From Saprospiraceae bacterium (lineage in GTDB: Bacteria; Bacteroidota; Bacteroidia; Chitinophagales; Saprospiraceae), in assembly GCA_013002625.1 (NCBI GenBank), contig JABDJE010000236.1, positions 1 to 11,743 on the forward strand: DNA of 11,743 bases. The letters run 5' to 3'. This document shows positions 1 to 7,663 of the stretch, piece by piece (position 1 is the first letter of the stretch; every line of letters begins with the position of its first letter). Made by a program: the position numbers and the translations under genes. Under the pieces are notes generated by a model. That model searched no databases, was not told the DNA's origin, and was given only the letters and a program-made list of their open reading frames with translations.

Positions 1-1253
1 CTTTTAGAATGCGTGGTCATGAAGAAGCTTCTGGAACCAAATATGTTCCAAAAAAACTCATGGAAGCCTGGGCAAAGAAAGATCCCCTCGAAAATTTTGA
101 AAACTACTTGGTGTCTGAAGGCCATATTGATGAATCATATATTACTGATTTGCGCAAGCAAATAAAAAGCGAAATAAACCATGATCTTAAGCTTGCTCAA
201 AATGAAGGCCCTGTAGAATCAGATGTCACCACTGAAACCAGAGATGTCTATGCACCCTGTTATGATGAATGGATACATCCTTCCGAGACAAAAGTGTCCA
301 TGCGATTCATCGATGCAATATCGGATGGTTTGAAATGTGCAATGGAGAAATACCCCAAGACTGTTTTTATGGGTCAGGACATCGCAGATTATGGTGGGGT
401 TTTTAAAATTACAGAAGGTTTTGTTGAGCAATTTGGCAGTGAGAAAATTCGAAACACCCCGCTGTGTGAATCAGCCATCTTAGGAATAGGGCTTGGTGTA
501 AGCATGATGGGATATAAAGCCATGGTAGAAATGCAATTTGCCGATTTTGTGACCTGTGGATTTAATCAAATCGTTAATAACCTTGCAAAAATTCACTATC
601 GTTGGGGACATGCCGCTGACCTTGTAATAAGGATGCCTTGTGGTGCCGGTGTGGGTGCAGGACCTTTTCATTCCCAGACAAATGAAGCATGGTTTACCCA
701 TACACCTGGATTGAAAATCGTATACCCATCCAATCCTGTTGATGCAAAGGGTTTACTCATTTCATCTTTTGAGGATCCTAATCCGGTGTTGTATTTTGAA
801 CATAAAGCCTTATATCGAAATCTTACGGATGAGGTGCCCGAGGGATATTACAATATTCCAATCGGTAAGGGCGTCTATGTTAAACAAGGTGATCAATTAT
901 CCATTATAACCTATGGTATGGGGGTTCACTGGGCAACAGCTGCATGCGAAAAATTAGGTGTTTCAGCTGATATTGTGGACCTCAGGAGTTTACAACCCCT
1001 GGATTATAATATCATTGAAGAGACTGTTAAAAAAACGAATAAAGTCATCTTATTGCATGAGGATAGCATGTTCGGAGGAATTGGAGGGGAAATTTCTGCT
1101 TATATTTCAGAACATTTATTTGAGCATCTGGATGGACCCATTAAACGTGTGGCGAGTTTGGATACCCCAATACCTTTTGCAAATGCTTTGGAAGAAAAAT
1201 ATTTGGCTAACTATAGACTAGACGACGCCATTACTGAATTGATAAAATATTAA
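1..1253 (+). CDS. Fused 2-oxoacid dehydrogenase E1 alpha/beta (branched-chain type), C-terminal part
   Basis: This is the thiamine-diphosphate E1 component that decarboxylates 2-oxo acids, probably the branched-chain 2-oxoisovalerate type, and passes the acyl group to the lipoyl E2; it acts in the cytosol. The frame is open to base 1 (first full codon at base 3), so the start lies outside the window and the ATG at 9 is internal. Counting from that Met, residues 1-90 begin with GHEEASGTKYVP and resemble the end of an E1 alpha chain plus a linker. Residues about 95-280 are the E1 beta pyrimidine-binding domain (MGQDIADYGG at 121-130, NTPLCESAI at 149-157, GPFHSQ at 219-224). Residues about 290-410 are the transketolase C-terminal domain (DLRSLQPLD, HEDSMFGGIGGEI). 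Such alpha-beta fusions are known in Bacteroidota and run to roughly 650-700 residues, so about 60 percent is visible. Substrate preference is inferred, not shown. Confidence 0.9.
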   Translation, partial: FRMRGHEEASGTKYVPKKLMEAWAKKDPLENFENYLVSEGHIDESYITDLRKQIKSEINHDLKLAQNEGPVESDVTTETRDVYAPCYDEWIHPSETKVSMRFIDAISDGLKCAMEKYPKTVFMGQDIADYGGVFKITEGFVEQFGSEKIRNTPLCESAILGIGLGVSMMGYKAMVEMQFADFVTCGFNQIVNNLAKIHYRWGHAADLVIRMPCGAGVGAGPFHSQTNEAWFTHTPGLKIVYPSNPVDAKGLLISSFEDPNPVLYFEHKALYRNLTDEVPEGYYNIPIGKGVYVKQGDQLSIITYGMGVHWATAACEKLGVSADIVDLRSLQPLDYNIIEETVKKTNKVILLHEDSMFGGIGGEISAYISEHLFEHLDGPIKRVASLDTPIPFANALEEKYLANYRLDDAITELIKY

Positions 1254-1259
1254 TACTAC

Positions 1260-1805
1260 ATGAATTATTCTCATCTAAAAGATAAGGTCAGAACATACAA
1301 TACAATTCTTAAGAATACAAAAGACTACCGAGCTGCCTGGAACAAGGAACTCAAGCAAATGATAATCGATAATCTTAATAAGATAATTGAGGAGACAAAA
1401 TTGAAGGCCTATGTAGATTTTAAAGATGAAATTGAAAATCTTGAAGTTGTTTCGCTTTCCTTGGGTACTGAAATCAGTGGCATAGCTGAAAAATTACCCG
1501 GTGATAAAATCAAACGACCATTTATTAAATCAAATGGAGCACTGATTTTCCAACAACTCTTTAATGGGAAAGTGATGATGATGATCATGTATCCTTATAT
1601 CGAAGGATACGGGCAACCCAAACCACCTATGAATCTCGAAATATTAAGACCCCACGAATTTCAACCTGAATTTATTCTAAGATATGCCGAGCAGTTTTTA
1701 CGTGAAATGATCGAATGGGAGGATTTTGATGATGATGTTCCTGAAAAAATGGGCATTAATCCTATCGGATTCGGCATAAATCAAGTGACAGAAGACCAAA
1801 ATTAA
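1260..1805 (+). CDS. Uncharacterised 181-residue protein in the E1 operon
   Basis: I do not recognise this protein. It has no signal peptide and no membrane segment, so it is probably cytosolic. The N-terminal 60 residues are lysine-rich and predicted helical (MNYSHLKDKVRTYNTILKN onward). The middle contains a hydrophobic, methionine-rich strand (GKVMMMIMYPYIEGYG), then a proline-rich stretch (QPKPPMNLEILRPHEFQPEF). The C-terminus is acidic (EWEDFDDDVPEKMG), followed by NPIGFGIN. The ATG is 6 bases after the stop of the E1 gene, and the next gene follows after 4 bases, so it is very likely cotranscribed with both. No Shine-Dalgarno sequence is present, as is usual in Bacteroidota. The tight spacing hints at a shared regulon with E1, but not at a function. 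Confidence 0.8.
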   Translation: MNYSHLKDKVRTYNTILKNTKDYRAAWNKELKQMIIDNLNKIIEETKLKAYVDFKDEIENLEVVSLSLGTEISGIAEKLPGDKIKRPFIKSNGALIFQQLFNGKVMMMIMYPYIEGYGQPKPPMNLEILRPHEFQPEFILRYAEQFLREMIEWEDFDDDVPEKMGINPIGFGINQVTEDQN

Positions 1806-1809
1806 TACC

Positions 1810-2487
1810 ATGTCCACCATAACCAAGCCTACAATAAACTTCCTGAAAAAGCTGAGTAAGAATAATAACAGAGAATGGTTTAATGCCAACAAAGATGAAT
1901 GGAAGAATTCACAGGTTGAACTTAAAGCGTTTTTAGCTCAATTAGAAACGGAGATGAATAAGTTTGATGCCATCGAAAAAACCAAGCTATTCCGAATATA
2001 CCGCGATGTCAGATTCTCTAAAGATAAAACACCCTACACCAGACATTACAGTATGTCCATGACGCGTGAAGGTGCATTCAGAAGAGGTGGCTATTACTTT
2101 AGAATTGATCCAAAAGAGTCCTTCATGGCTGCAGGGTTCTGGTCTCCTGAACCTAAAGATCTGAAACTTATCAGGGACCATATTTCAGCTGACCCAAAAC
2201 CGTTAAGGAAGATCCTTAATGCTAAAAAGTTTAAAGATTTGTTTGGTGAACTTGAAGGCGAAAAACTCAAGAATGTGCCGCGTGGGTTTGACAAAGAAGA
2301 TCCAGCGGGTGACCTGCTTAAGTTCAAGCAATTTATCGTAACCCATAAATTTCCAACGTCCAAAGTAACGGAGCCTGGATTCATTAAAGAACTTGTTAAA
2401 TGCTATAAGGCTGTGGGACCATGGTTTGCATACATGACCGATATTCTGACCCACGATTTGGATGGTGTTCCCTTATATACGGAATAG
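1810..2487 (+). CDS. DUF2461 (TIGR02453-type) protein
   Basis: This 225-residue protein matches my knowledge of the DUF2461 family, which is widespread and has no established biochemical function. The diagnostic parts are NREWFNANKDEW at residues 20-31, the block FRIYRDVRFSKDKTPY at 61-76, and GGYYFRIDP at 93-101. The length is the usual one for the family. It has no signal peptide or membrane segment. The ATG lies 4 bases after the upstream stop, making this the third gene of the operon. Its stop codon is only 5 bases from the stop of the convergent typA gene, so there is no room for a terminator between them and the two transcripts probably overlap at their 3' ends. The family assignment is firm; the role is unknown. 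Confidence 0.88.
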   Translation: MSTITKPTINFLKKLSKNNNREWFNANKDEWKNSQVELKAFLAQLETEMNKFDAIEKTKLFRIYRDVRFSKDKTPYTRHYSMSMTREGAFRRGGYYFRIDPKESFMAAGFWSPEPKDLKLIRDHISADPKPLRKILNAKKFKDLFGELEGEKLKNVPRGFDKEDPAGDLLKFKQFIVTHKFPTSKVTEPGFIKELVKCYKAVGPWFAYMTDILTHDLDGVPLYTE

Positions 2488-2492
2488 CTGAA

Positions 2493-4253
2493 TTAAATTT
2501 TTCGCATTCGAAGACTCTCAGGTGTCACCTCAAGGTATTCATCCTCACGGATATATTCCATGGCTTCTTCAAGACTGAAAATTATTTTAGGAGCCAGCTT
2601 GGCTGAATCATCAGAGCCCGATGCACGCATATTGGTCAGTTTCTTACCTTTAATTACGTTCAATTCAAGATCATTGTCACGTGTGTGCTCCCCTACAACC
2701 TGACCTTTATACACTTTCTCTCCCGGTTCGACAAAAAATCGGCCTCGGTCTTGCAACCTGTCCAAAGCAAAAGCTAAAGTTTGACCTTCTACCGCGGACA
2801 CCAGTGATCCTTTTGTACGACTTGGAATTTCACCTTTAAATGGCGCGTACTCTGTAAACCTGTGGGTCATTACTGCCTGGCCAGCTGTTGCCGTGAGCAT
2901 ATTATTTCTCAAGCCAATTAATCCACGTGAAGGCACTTCAAATTCTAAGTGTTGAACATCGCCCTTTGGTTCCATGACCTGCAACATTCCTTTTCGTAGA
3001 GTTACCATCTCGATAACCTTTCCTGCAAACTCTTCAGGCACATCGACAACCAGTGACTCCATAGGTTCGCACTTCTTGCCATCTATCGTTTTGTAAATTA
3101 CTTCAGGCTTACCTACTTGTAATTCATACCCTTCCCTTCGCATGGTCTCAATTAGGACCGATAAGTGTAAGACCCCTCGTCCGTAAACATTGAATTTATC
3201 TTCAGTTGCCGTATCCTCTACGCGCAATGCAAGATTCTTTTCAGTCTCTTTATACAGTCTATCTCTTAAATGTCTTGATGTAACAAATTGACCTTCCTTC
3301 CCGAAAAATGGTGAAGTATTAATGGTGAACAACATACTCATTGTAGGTTCATCAACGGATATTCTTTCCAGGGCTTCCGGATGCTCCAAATCAGCAATTG
3401 TATCTCCAATCTCGAATTCATCCATACCTACTATTGCGCAGATATCACCACTTCTGACTTTATCTACTTTTACACGTCCAAGGCCTTCGAACACAAACAA
3501 TTCCTTGATTCGAACTTTCTTATTTACACCGTCTGATTTACATATCATATAATCCTGACCACTGACCAGGTCTCCGCGATATATTCGACCTATGGCAATT
3601 CGTCCCAAAAATTTGGAGTAGTCCAAAGATGTAATCTGCATCTGGGCAGGTCCCTCATGATAAGGCGCTTCCGGAATGACGTCGATGACAGCTTGCAACA
3701 AAGGCAAAATATCCGATGTCTTTTGTGTGTGATCAAAGCTCATCCATCCTTCCTTGGAAGAACCATATAAAGTAACGAAGTCAATTTGATCTTCCGTCGC
3801 CTCAAGATTAAACATAAGATCAAAGACATCACTTTGCACCTCCTCTGGTCTGCAATTTTCCTTATCGACTTTATTGATTACAAGTATCGGCTTCAAACCA
3901 AGTTTAATAGCTTTACTCAACACGAAGCGTGTCTGAGGCATGGGTCCTTCAAATGCATCAACAAGCAGTAATACACCATCCGCCATCTTTAAAACCCGTT
4001 CAACTTCACCACCAAAATCGGCGTGACCCGGTGTATCTATAATGTTAATTTTGACACCATTAAAAATGACAGAAACATTCTTTGATGTAATTGTAATTCC
4101 ACGTTCACGTTCCAAATCCTGATTATCCAAAATCAACTCCCCCGTTTCCTTTCTTTCATCCAATATCTTGGCTGCATGGATTATTTTATCAACCAATGTT
4201 GTTTTACCGTGGTCAACGTGCGCGATTATCGCGATGTTTCTTATCGATGTCAT
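2493..4253 (-). CDS. typA: Translational GTPase TypA/BipA
   Basis: TypA/BipA is a ribosome-associated GTPase related to EF-G and LepA, linked in other bacteria to growth at low temperature, stress responses and large-subunit assembly. The 586-residue product is slightly shorter than the roughly 607 residues of E. coli BipA but looks complete. The G domain shows AHVDHGKT (G1, residues 11-18), RGITI (G2, 51-55), DTPGH (G3, 73-77), NKVD (G4, 127-130) and GSSK (G5, about 164-167). The EF-G-like domains III and V follow (GVLHLSVLIETMRREGYEL; SRGLIGLRNNMLTATAGQ), then the TypA-specific C-terminal domain. The ATG is preceded by an A/T-rich leader without a Shine-Dalgarno sequence. It is transcribed divergently from the DEAD-box helicase gene; both are associated with RNA and ribosome function in the cold in other bacteria, so shared control is possible but not shown. 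Confidence 0.96.
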   Translation of the reverse strand: MTSIRNIAIIAHVDHGKTTLVDKIIHAAKILDERKETGELILDNQDLERERGITITSKNVSVIFNGVKINIIDTPGHADFGGEVERVLKMADGVLLLVDAFEGPMPQTRFVLSKAIKLGLKPILVINKVDKENCRPEEVQSDVFDLMFNLEATEDQIDFVTLYGSSKEGWMSFDHTQKTSDILPLLQAVIDVIPEAPYHEGPAQMQITSLDYSKFLGRIAIGRIYRGDLVSGQDYMICKSDGVNKKVRIKELFVFEGLGRVKVDKVRSGDICAIVGMDEFEIGDTIADLEHPEALERISVDEPTMSMLFTINTSPFFGKEGQFVTSRHLRDRLYKETEKNLALRVEDTATEDKFNVYGRGVLHLSVLIETMRREGYELQVGKPEVIYKTIDGKKCEPMESLVVDVPEEFAGKVIEMVTLRKGMLQVMEPKGDVQHLEFEVPSRGLIGLRNNMLTATAGQAVMTHRFTEYAPFKGEIPSRTKGSLVSAVEGQTLAFALDRLQDRGRFFVEPGEKVYKGQVVGEHTRDNDLELNVIKGKKLTNMRASGSDDSAKLAPKIIFSLEEAMEYIREDEYLEVTPESLRMRKI

Positions 4254-4270
4254 TTTTAAAAAATTAGCCG

Positions 4271-4278
4271 CAAAGATG
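4271..4278 (-). promoter_or_regulatory. Candidate -7 promoter element for typA
   Basis: On the minus strand the bases read CATCTTTG, one mismatch from the Bacteroidota -7 consensus TAnnTTTG. It ends 17 bases before the typA ATG, which would give a leader of roughly 10-12 bases. No clear -33 TTG stands at the expected spacing, so the call is tentative. Confidence 0.45.
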
Positions 4279-4286
4279 TATAAATT

Positions 4287-4298
4287 ATTACTAGTAAT
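4287..4298. repeat. 12-bp perfect palindrome in the typA/helicase divergent region
   Basis: ATTACTAGTAAT is its own reverse complement. It lies immediately upstream of the candidate typA -7 element, between that element and where a -33 box would fall, which is a typical operator position. About three such 12-bp palindromes are expected by chance in a window of this size, so the regulatory meaning is only a possibility. Confidence 0.3.
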
Positions 4299-4330
4299 CT
4301 TGGAAATGATTTGAAGCTATCTTTAATTAC

Positions 4331-4362
4331 TTTGATTCTTGTTAATATTAATTGTTCCTTTG
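4331..4362 (+). promoter_or_regulatory. Candidate sigma-A promoter of the DEAD-box helicase gene
   Basis: TTTG at 4331-4334 and TTCCTTTG at 4355-4362 are separated by exactly 20 bases. They match the Bacteroidota -33 (TTTG) and -7 (TAnnTTTG, one mismatch) elements. Transcription would begin near 4368 and give a leader of about 40 bases before the ATG at 4409. That leader contains a 10-bp palindrome, AGTTCGAACT at 4376-4385. Confidence 0.55.
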
Positions 4363-4408
4363 CACAACTTTTGGGAGTTCGAACTAAAGCTTCCTCAATA
4401 ATTTAGAT

Positions 4409-6085
4409 ATGAATTCATTTCAGGAAGCCAACTTAAAAGCAGAAATCCTCACAGCACTCGAGGATATGAATTTCCAGAAACCAACGCCCATACAATCGGA
4501 GGTGTTGGCACTCTTCCGGGAAGATATTCGGGATTGCATTGCATTGGCTCAGACAGGCACCGGAAAAACGGCTGCATTCAGTCTGCCAATTCTCAACAGC
4601 ATCAATCCCGGGGATCAATCTGTAAAAGCCATCGTACTTAGCCCAACCCGTGAGCTGGCGCTCCAAATAGGGAATGATGTCTTTGATATGTCCAAACATT
4701 TATCGGGCGTCAATAATCTTGTTGTATACGGAGGGTCTTCTATTTCACAACAAATCAAAGACCTGCGTAAAGGTCCTCAAATTGTAGTGGGCACACCAGG
4801 AAGAACCAAAGACCTTATCAATCGCGGAAAATTAAAACTTGAAGAAGTGGAGTGGGTTGTCCTGGATGAAGCCGATGAGATGTTGTCTATGGGCTTCAAA
4901 GAAGACCTGGAGTATATTTTATCCCAAACGCCTCAAGACCGAACTGTACTTTTATTCTCGGCAACTTTACCAAAGGAAATAAGAAAGATTGCAAACAAGT
5001 ATTTGAAGAGTCCTCTGGAAATCACAGTTGGTAATCGAAATGAAGGTGCTAAAAACGTAACACACAAATATTTTTCCGTAAGGAGAAAAGATAAATATCC
5101 CGCTTTGAAGCGTCTACTGGATATGCATCCTGACATATATAGTATTGTGTTCTGTCGTACAAAAAGGGAAACCAATGATATTGCAGCCAGGTTGTCAACC
5201 GATGGATATAATTCAGATACTTTAAATGGGGATTTGACACAATCTCAACGTGACTTGGTCATGCAGAAATTCAGGGACAAACAGGTCCAGATTCTCGTAG
5301 CAACAGATGTGGCAGCACGTGGCCTGGATGTCAATGACTTGACCCATGTAATCAATTATAAATTACCTGATGAGAATGAAGCTTATGTACACCGAAGTGG
5401 AAGGACAGGTAGAGCGGGTAAATCAGGTCTATCCTATATAATTATCGAACCCGGAGAAATTGGGAAGGTCAAACAAATTGAAAAGTCGCTGGGTAAAACA
5501 ATTGAAGCTGCAACCATTCCTTCGGGCATGGATATCTGTAAAGTTCAATTACGCGACTTTATCAATAAAGTTAAGGACACAGAGGATTCTACCCAGGAAC
5601 TTGAAAATCTCCTACCTGAAATTAATGAATCACTCAAGGACGTATCCAAAGATGAACTGATCAAAAAATTGGTTGCACACGAAATCAATACTTTGTTGGA
5701 TTACTACAAAGACGATATAGACATCAATGTCGAACCTGGTAAAGCACGATCTTCCAAAGAGGGACGCAGTCGTAATAGAAAGTCAGGTGTTGAATATACG
5801 CGCTTCTTTTTGAATGTGGGACGTCGTGACAAATATCAGAAAAAGAACCTGCTTGAATTAATAAACAAAGTTCTTACTGTCAAAGGCATCGATATTGGGG
5901 ATATTGAAATATTAAAATCATATTCCTTTATTGAACTTGAAAAAGGCCACGAAAAAATGGCAATCAGTGCCTTTAAAAATACACGTCTTAAGGGCCGTGC
6001 TTTATCACTTGAAGTGGCTAACAAACGAACCGACAAACCATCACGAAACAGGAAGTTCCGTAAAAATTCCAAGAGAAGGAGATAA
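4409..6085 (+). CDS. DEAD-box RNA helicase with DbpA-type RNA-binding domain
   Basis: This is an ATP-dependent RNA helicase of the DeaD/CsdA-DbpA type, expected to remodel rRNA during ribosome assembly and to help at low temperature. All motifs are intact: Q motif (NFQKPTPIQ, residues 21-29), motif I AQTGTGKT (47-54), Ia PTRELALQ (79-86), TPGR (129-132), DEAD (153-156), SAT (184-186), FCRTKRE (248-254), ATDVAARGLD (298-307) and HRSGRTGR (328-335). After a linker of about 125 residues that is partly acidic, residues 462-537 form a DbpA RNA-binding domain (YTRFFLNVGRRDKY at its start). The tail from about 539 is strongly basic and ends KNSKRRR, suited to non-specific RNA binding. The length, 558 residues, fits Bacteroidota members of the family. 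The gene stands alone behind its own promoter. I give no symbol because DeaD and DbpA cannot be separated safely here. Confidence 0.94.
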   Translation: MNSFQEANLKAEILTALEDMNFQKPTPIQSEVLALFREDIRDCIALAQTGTGKTAAFSLPILNSINPGDQSVKAIVLSPTRELALQIGNDVFDMSKHLSGVNNLVVYGGSSISQQIKDLRKGPQIVVGTPGRTKDLINRGKLKLEEVEWVVLDEADEMLSMGFKEDLEYILSQTPQDRTVLLFSATLPKEIRKIANKYLKSPLEITVGNRNEGAKNVTHKYFSVRRKDKYPALKRLLDMHPDIYSIVFCRTKRETNDIAARLSTDGYNSDTLNGDLTQSQRDLVMQKFRDKQVQILVATDVAARGLDVNDLTHVINYKLPDENEAYVHRSGRTGRAGKSGLSYIIIEPGEIGKVKQIEKSLGKTIEAATIPSGMDICKVQLRDFINKVKDTEDSTQELENLLPEINESLKDVSKDELIKKLVAHEINTLLDYYKDDIDINVEPGKARSSKEGRSRNRKSGVEYTRFFLNVGRRDKYQKKNLLELINKVLTVKGIDIGDIEILKSYSFIELEKGHEKMAISAFKNTRLKGRALSLEVANKRTDKPSRNRKFRKNSKRRR

Positions 6086-6140
6086 GCCAAGCCCAAATAA
6101 TCCCTTAAATTGAGGACTTATTATTTTCAATTTAATACAC

Positions 6141-7289
6141 ATGAAACTGTACATTTTTTTCCTGAGCACAATGTCCCTCATAGTGGCTTGTAATGCACCG
6201 GTCAATATGCCCGAGAAACCAAAGGATATAGATCAGTCTGACTTGCCGATAGATCGACTTATACTTCCTGAAGGATTCCAAATTGACATATACGCTGATA
6301 ATATCAATAATGCCCGAAGTATGACTTTGAGTCCAGACGGTACTTTGTATGTAGGAACAAGGGGCGGAAGCGAAGTATATGCACTCAAAGATTTAGATAG
6401 TGATTTTAAAGTGGATACAGTTTTCACAATTTATGAAGATGGTGAAATGCCAAATGGTGTAGCGTTTAAAGACGGTGATCTTTATGTTGCTGAAGTCAGT
6501 CGAATTTTAAAGTTTGCTGATATTGAAAACAATCTGACAGACACGCCTGCCCCTGAAGTTGTTTTCGATGGATATCCTTCAATTCGCCACCACGGTTGGA
6601 AATATATTGCATTTGGCCCTGATGGACATCTTTATGTTCCGGTGGGTGCGCCATGCAATATCTGCGAATCTGAAGATCCGGTCTTTAATAGTATTACCAG
6701 ATTAAAGACAGATGGCAGTGGCTATGATGTTGTTCAAAGCGGTGTGCGTAATACGGTTGGTTTTACCTGGCATCCAGTGAGTGGTGAATTATGGTTTACC
6801 GATAATGGACGAGATTGGATGGGTGATGATATGCCGGCTTGTGAATTAAACAGGGCGTCTCAGGATAATATGCATTTTGGATACCCCTACTGCCATCAAG
6901 GTGATACCGCTGATCCTGATTTCGGCGATAAAAGATCATGTGATGAATTTACAGCACCGGTTCAAAACCTGGGAGCCCACGTAGCACCATTGGGTATTGA
7001 ATTCTACGCGGCTGAAATGTTTCCTCCAGAATATCATAACAATGTTGCTTTCATCGCAGAGCATGGTTCCTGGAATAGAAGTAAAAAAAGTGGGTATAAA
7101 CTTTCGATGGTTCGACTGGATAGCACTTACAATGCTATAGCCTATGAAGATTTTGTTACTGGATGGCTGAACGAAAATACAGATGAAGCTTGGGGAAGAC
7201 CCGTGGATATCGAATATTTACCTGATGGTTCCATGTTGGTAAGTGATGATTTTGCAAATGCGATTTACAGAATCACCTATCAACCTTAA
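6141..7289 (+). CDS. PQQ-dependent sugar (sorbosone/glucose) dehydrogenase-family lipoprotein
   Basis: The product belongs to the soluble glucose dehydrogenase / L-sorbosone dehydrogenase beta-propeller family, whose characterised members oxidise sugars or aldehydes with pyrroloquinoline quinone. Residues 1-16 form a lipoprotein signal peptide ending in the lipobox LIVAC, with Cys17 as the lipidated residue, so the mature protein should be anchored to a membrane facing the periplasm or outside. Propeller-type repeats follow (SPDGTLYVGTRGG, GPDGHLYVPVGA, LPDGSMLVSDDFANAIYRI). Family signatures include RHHGWKY (149-155), FTDNGRDWMGDDMP (219-232), HVAPLGIEFY (280-289) and EHGSWNRS (307-314). The 382-residue length is normal. 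No PQQ synthesis genes are in view, so cofactor and substrate are inferred from the family. It begins 55 bases after the helicase stop, and no clear promoter was seen in that gap. Confidence 0.88.
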   Translation: MKLYIFFLSTMSLIVACNAPVNMPEKPKDIDQSDLPIDRLILPEGFQIDIYADNINNARSMTLSPDGTLYVGTRGGSEVYALKDLDSDFKVDTVFTIYEDGEMPNGVAFKDGDLYVAEVSRILKFADIENNLTDTPAPEVVFDGYPSIRHHGWKYIAFGPDGHLYVPVGAPCNICESEDPVFNSITRLKTDGSGYDVVQSGVRNTVGFTWHPVSGELWFTDNGRDWMGDDMPACELNRASQDNMHFGYPYCHQGDTADPDFGDKRSCDEFTAPVQNLGAHVAPLGIEFYAAEMFPPEYHNNVAFIAEHGSWNRSKKSGYKLSMVRLDSTYNAIAYEDFVTGWLNENTDEAWGRPVDIEYLPDGSMLVSDDFANAIYRITYQP

Positions 7290-7409
7290 TGACAAGTACT
7301 TTACTTTAATAAATGTAAAATGACTGGGTGATCATTGGTATTTCGGTGTCTTTAAATTACGGATCTCACTTATTAACACTAACGATTGACAAATAGCACC
7401 TGATTTGTC

Positions 7410-7443
7410 GGTCCTTGCGTCCTTTCGTAGGGACCTTTTCTTT
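7410..7443 (+). terminator. Probable rho-independent terminator of the sugar dehydrogenase gene
   Basis: An inner hairpin at 7419-7434 pairs GTCCTT with AGGGAC (5 Watson-Crick pairs and one T-G wobble) around the loop TCGT. An alternative outer stem pairs GGTCC at 7410-7414 with GGACC at 7431-7435. The T-rich run TTTTCTTT at 7436-7443 follows directly. It lies about 120 bases past the stop codon, farther than usual but within the same spacer. Confidence 0.6.
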
Positions 7444-7492
7444 CCCCTTTATTCTTCAATATCTAAAATCCTGCTTTTATAAGAAAAGTCAT

Positions 7493-7518
7493 ACTAATCA
7501 TGGCATGATACTATTAGT
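7493..7518. repeat. Nested inverted repeat
   Basis: ATCATG (7497-7502) and CATGAT (7504-7509) form a perfect inverted repeat around a single G. A second pair, ACTAAT (7493-7498) and ATTAGT (7513-7518), surrounds and partly overlaps it. No T tract follows on either strand, so it is not an obvious terminator. A protein-binding site or a transcript-end stem are both possible. Confidence 0.4.
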
Positions 7519-7663
7519 CTACCTGTAAACCTCAGATCGTAAAAGAATCTCATCATGTTAAAATGAAGCCATAATTGATAAATGTGAAAAAGAATTAGAC
7601 AAGAGGAAAAGCCACTACAATATTTGGATATTAAAAACAGCAGAGAAAAATGCCCCTTATTCC

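Larger units (their letters stand above)
7290..7663. other. Non-coding spacer between convergent genes
   Basis: This 374-base AT-rich spacer separates the 3' ends of the sugar dehydrogenase gene (plus) and the CNNM gene (minus). I find no credible open reading frame; the ATGs present run into stops within a few codons. It holds a probable terminator near 7410-7443 and a nested inverted repeat at 7493-7518. I see no hairpin with a T tract that would stop the minus-strand gene. Confidence 0.7.

Noticed and set aside
3322..3552. Plus-strand frames inside typA, and similar opposite-strand frames in the other genes
   Set aside because: They lie wholly within strongly supported genes on the other strand and show no domain or start signal of their own.
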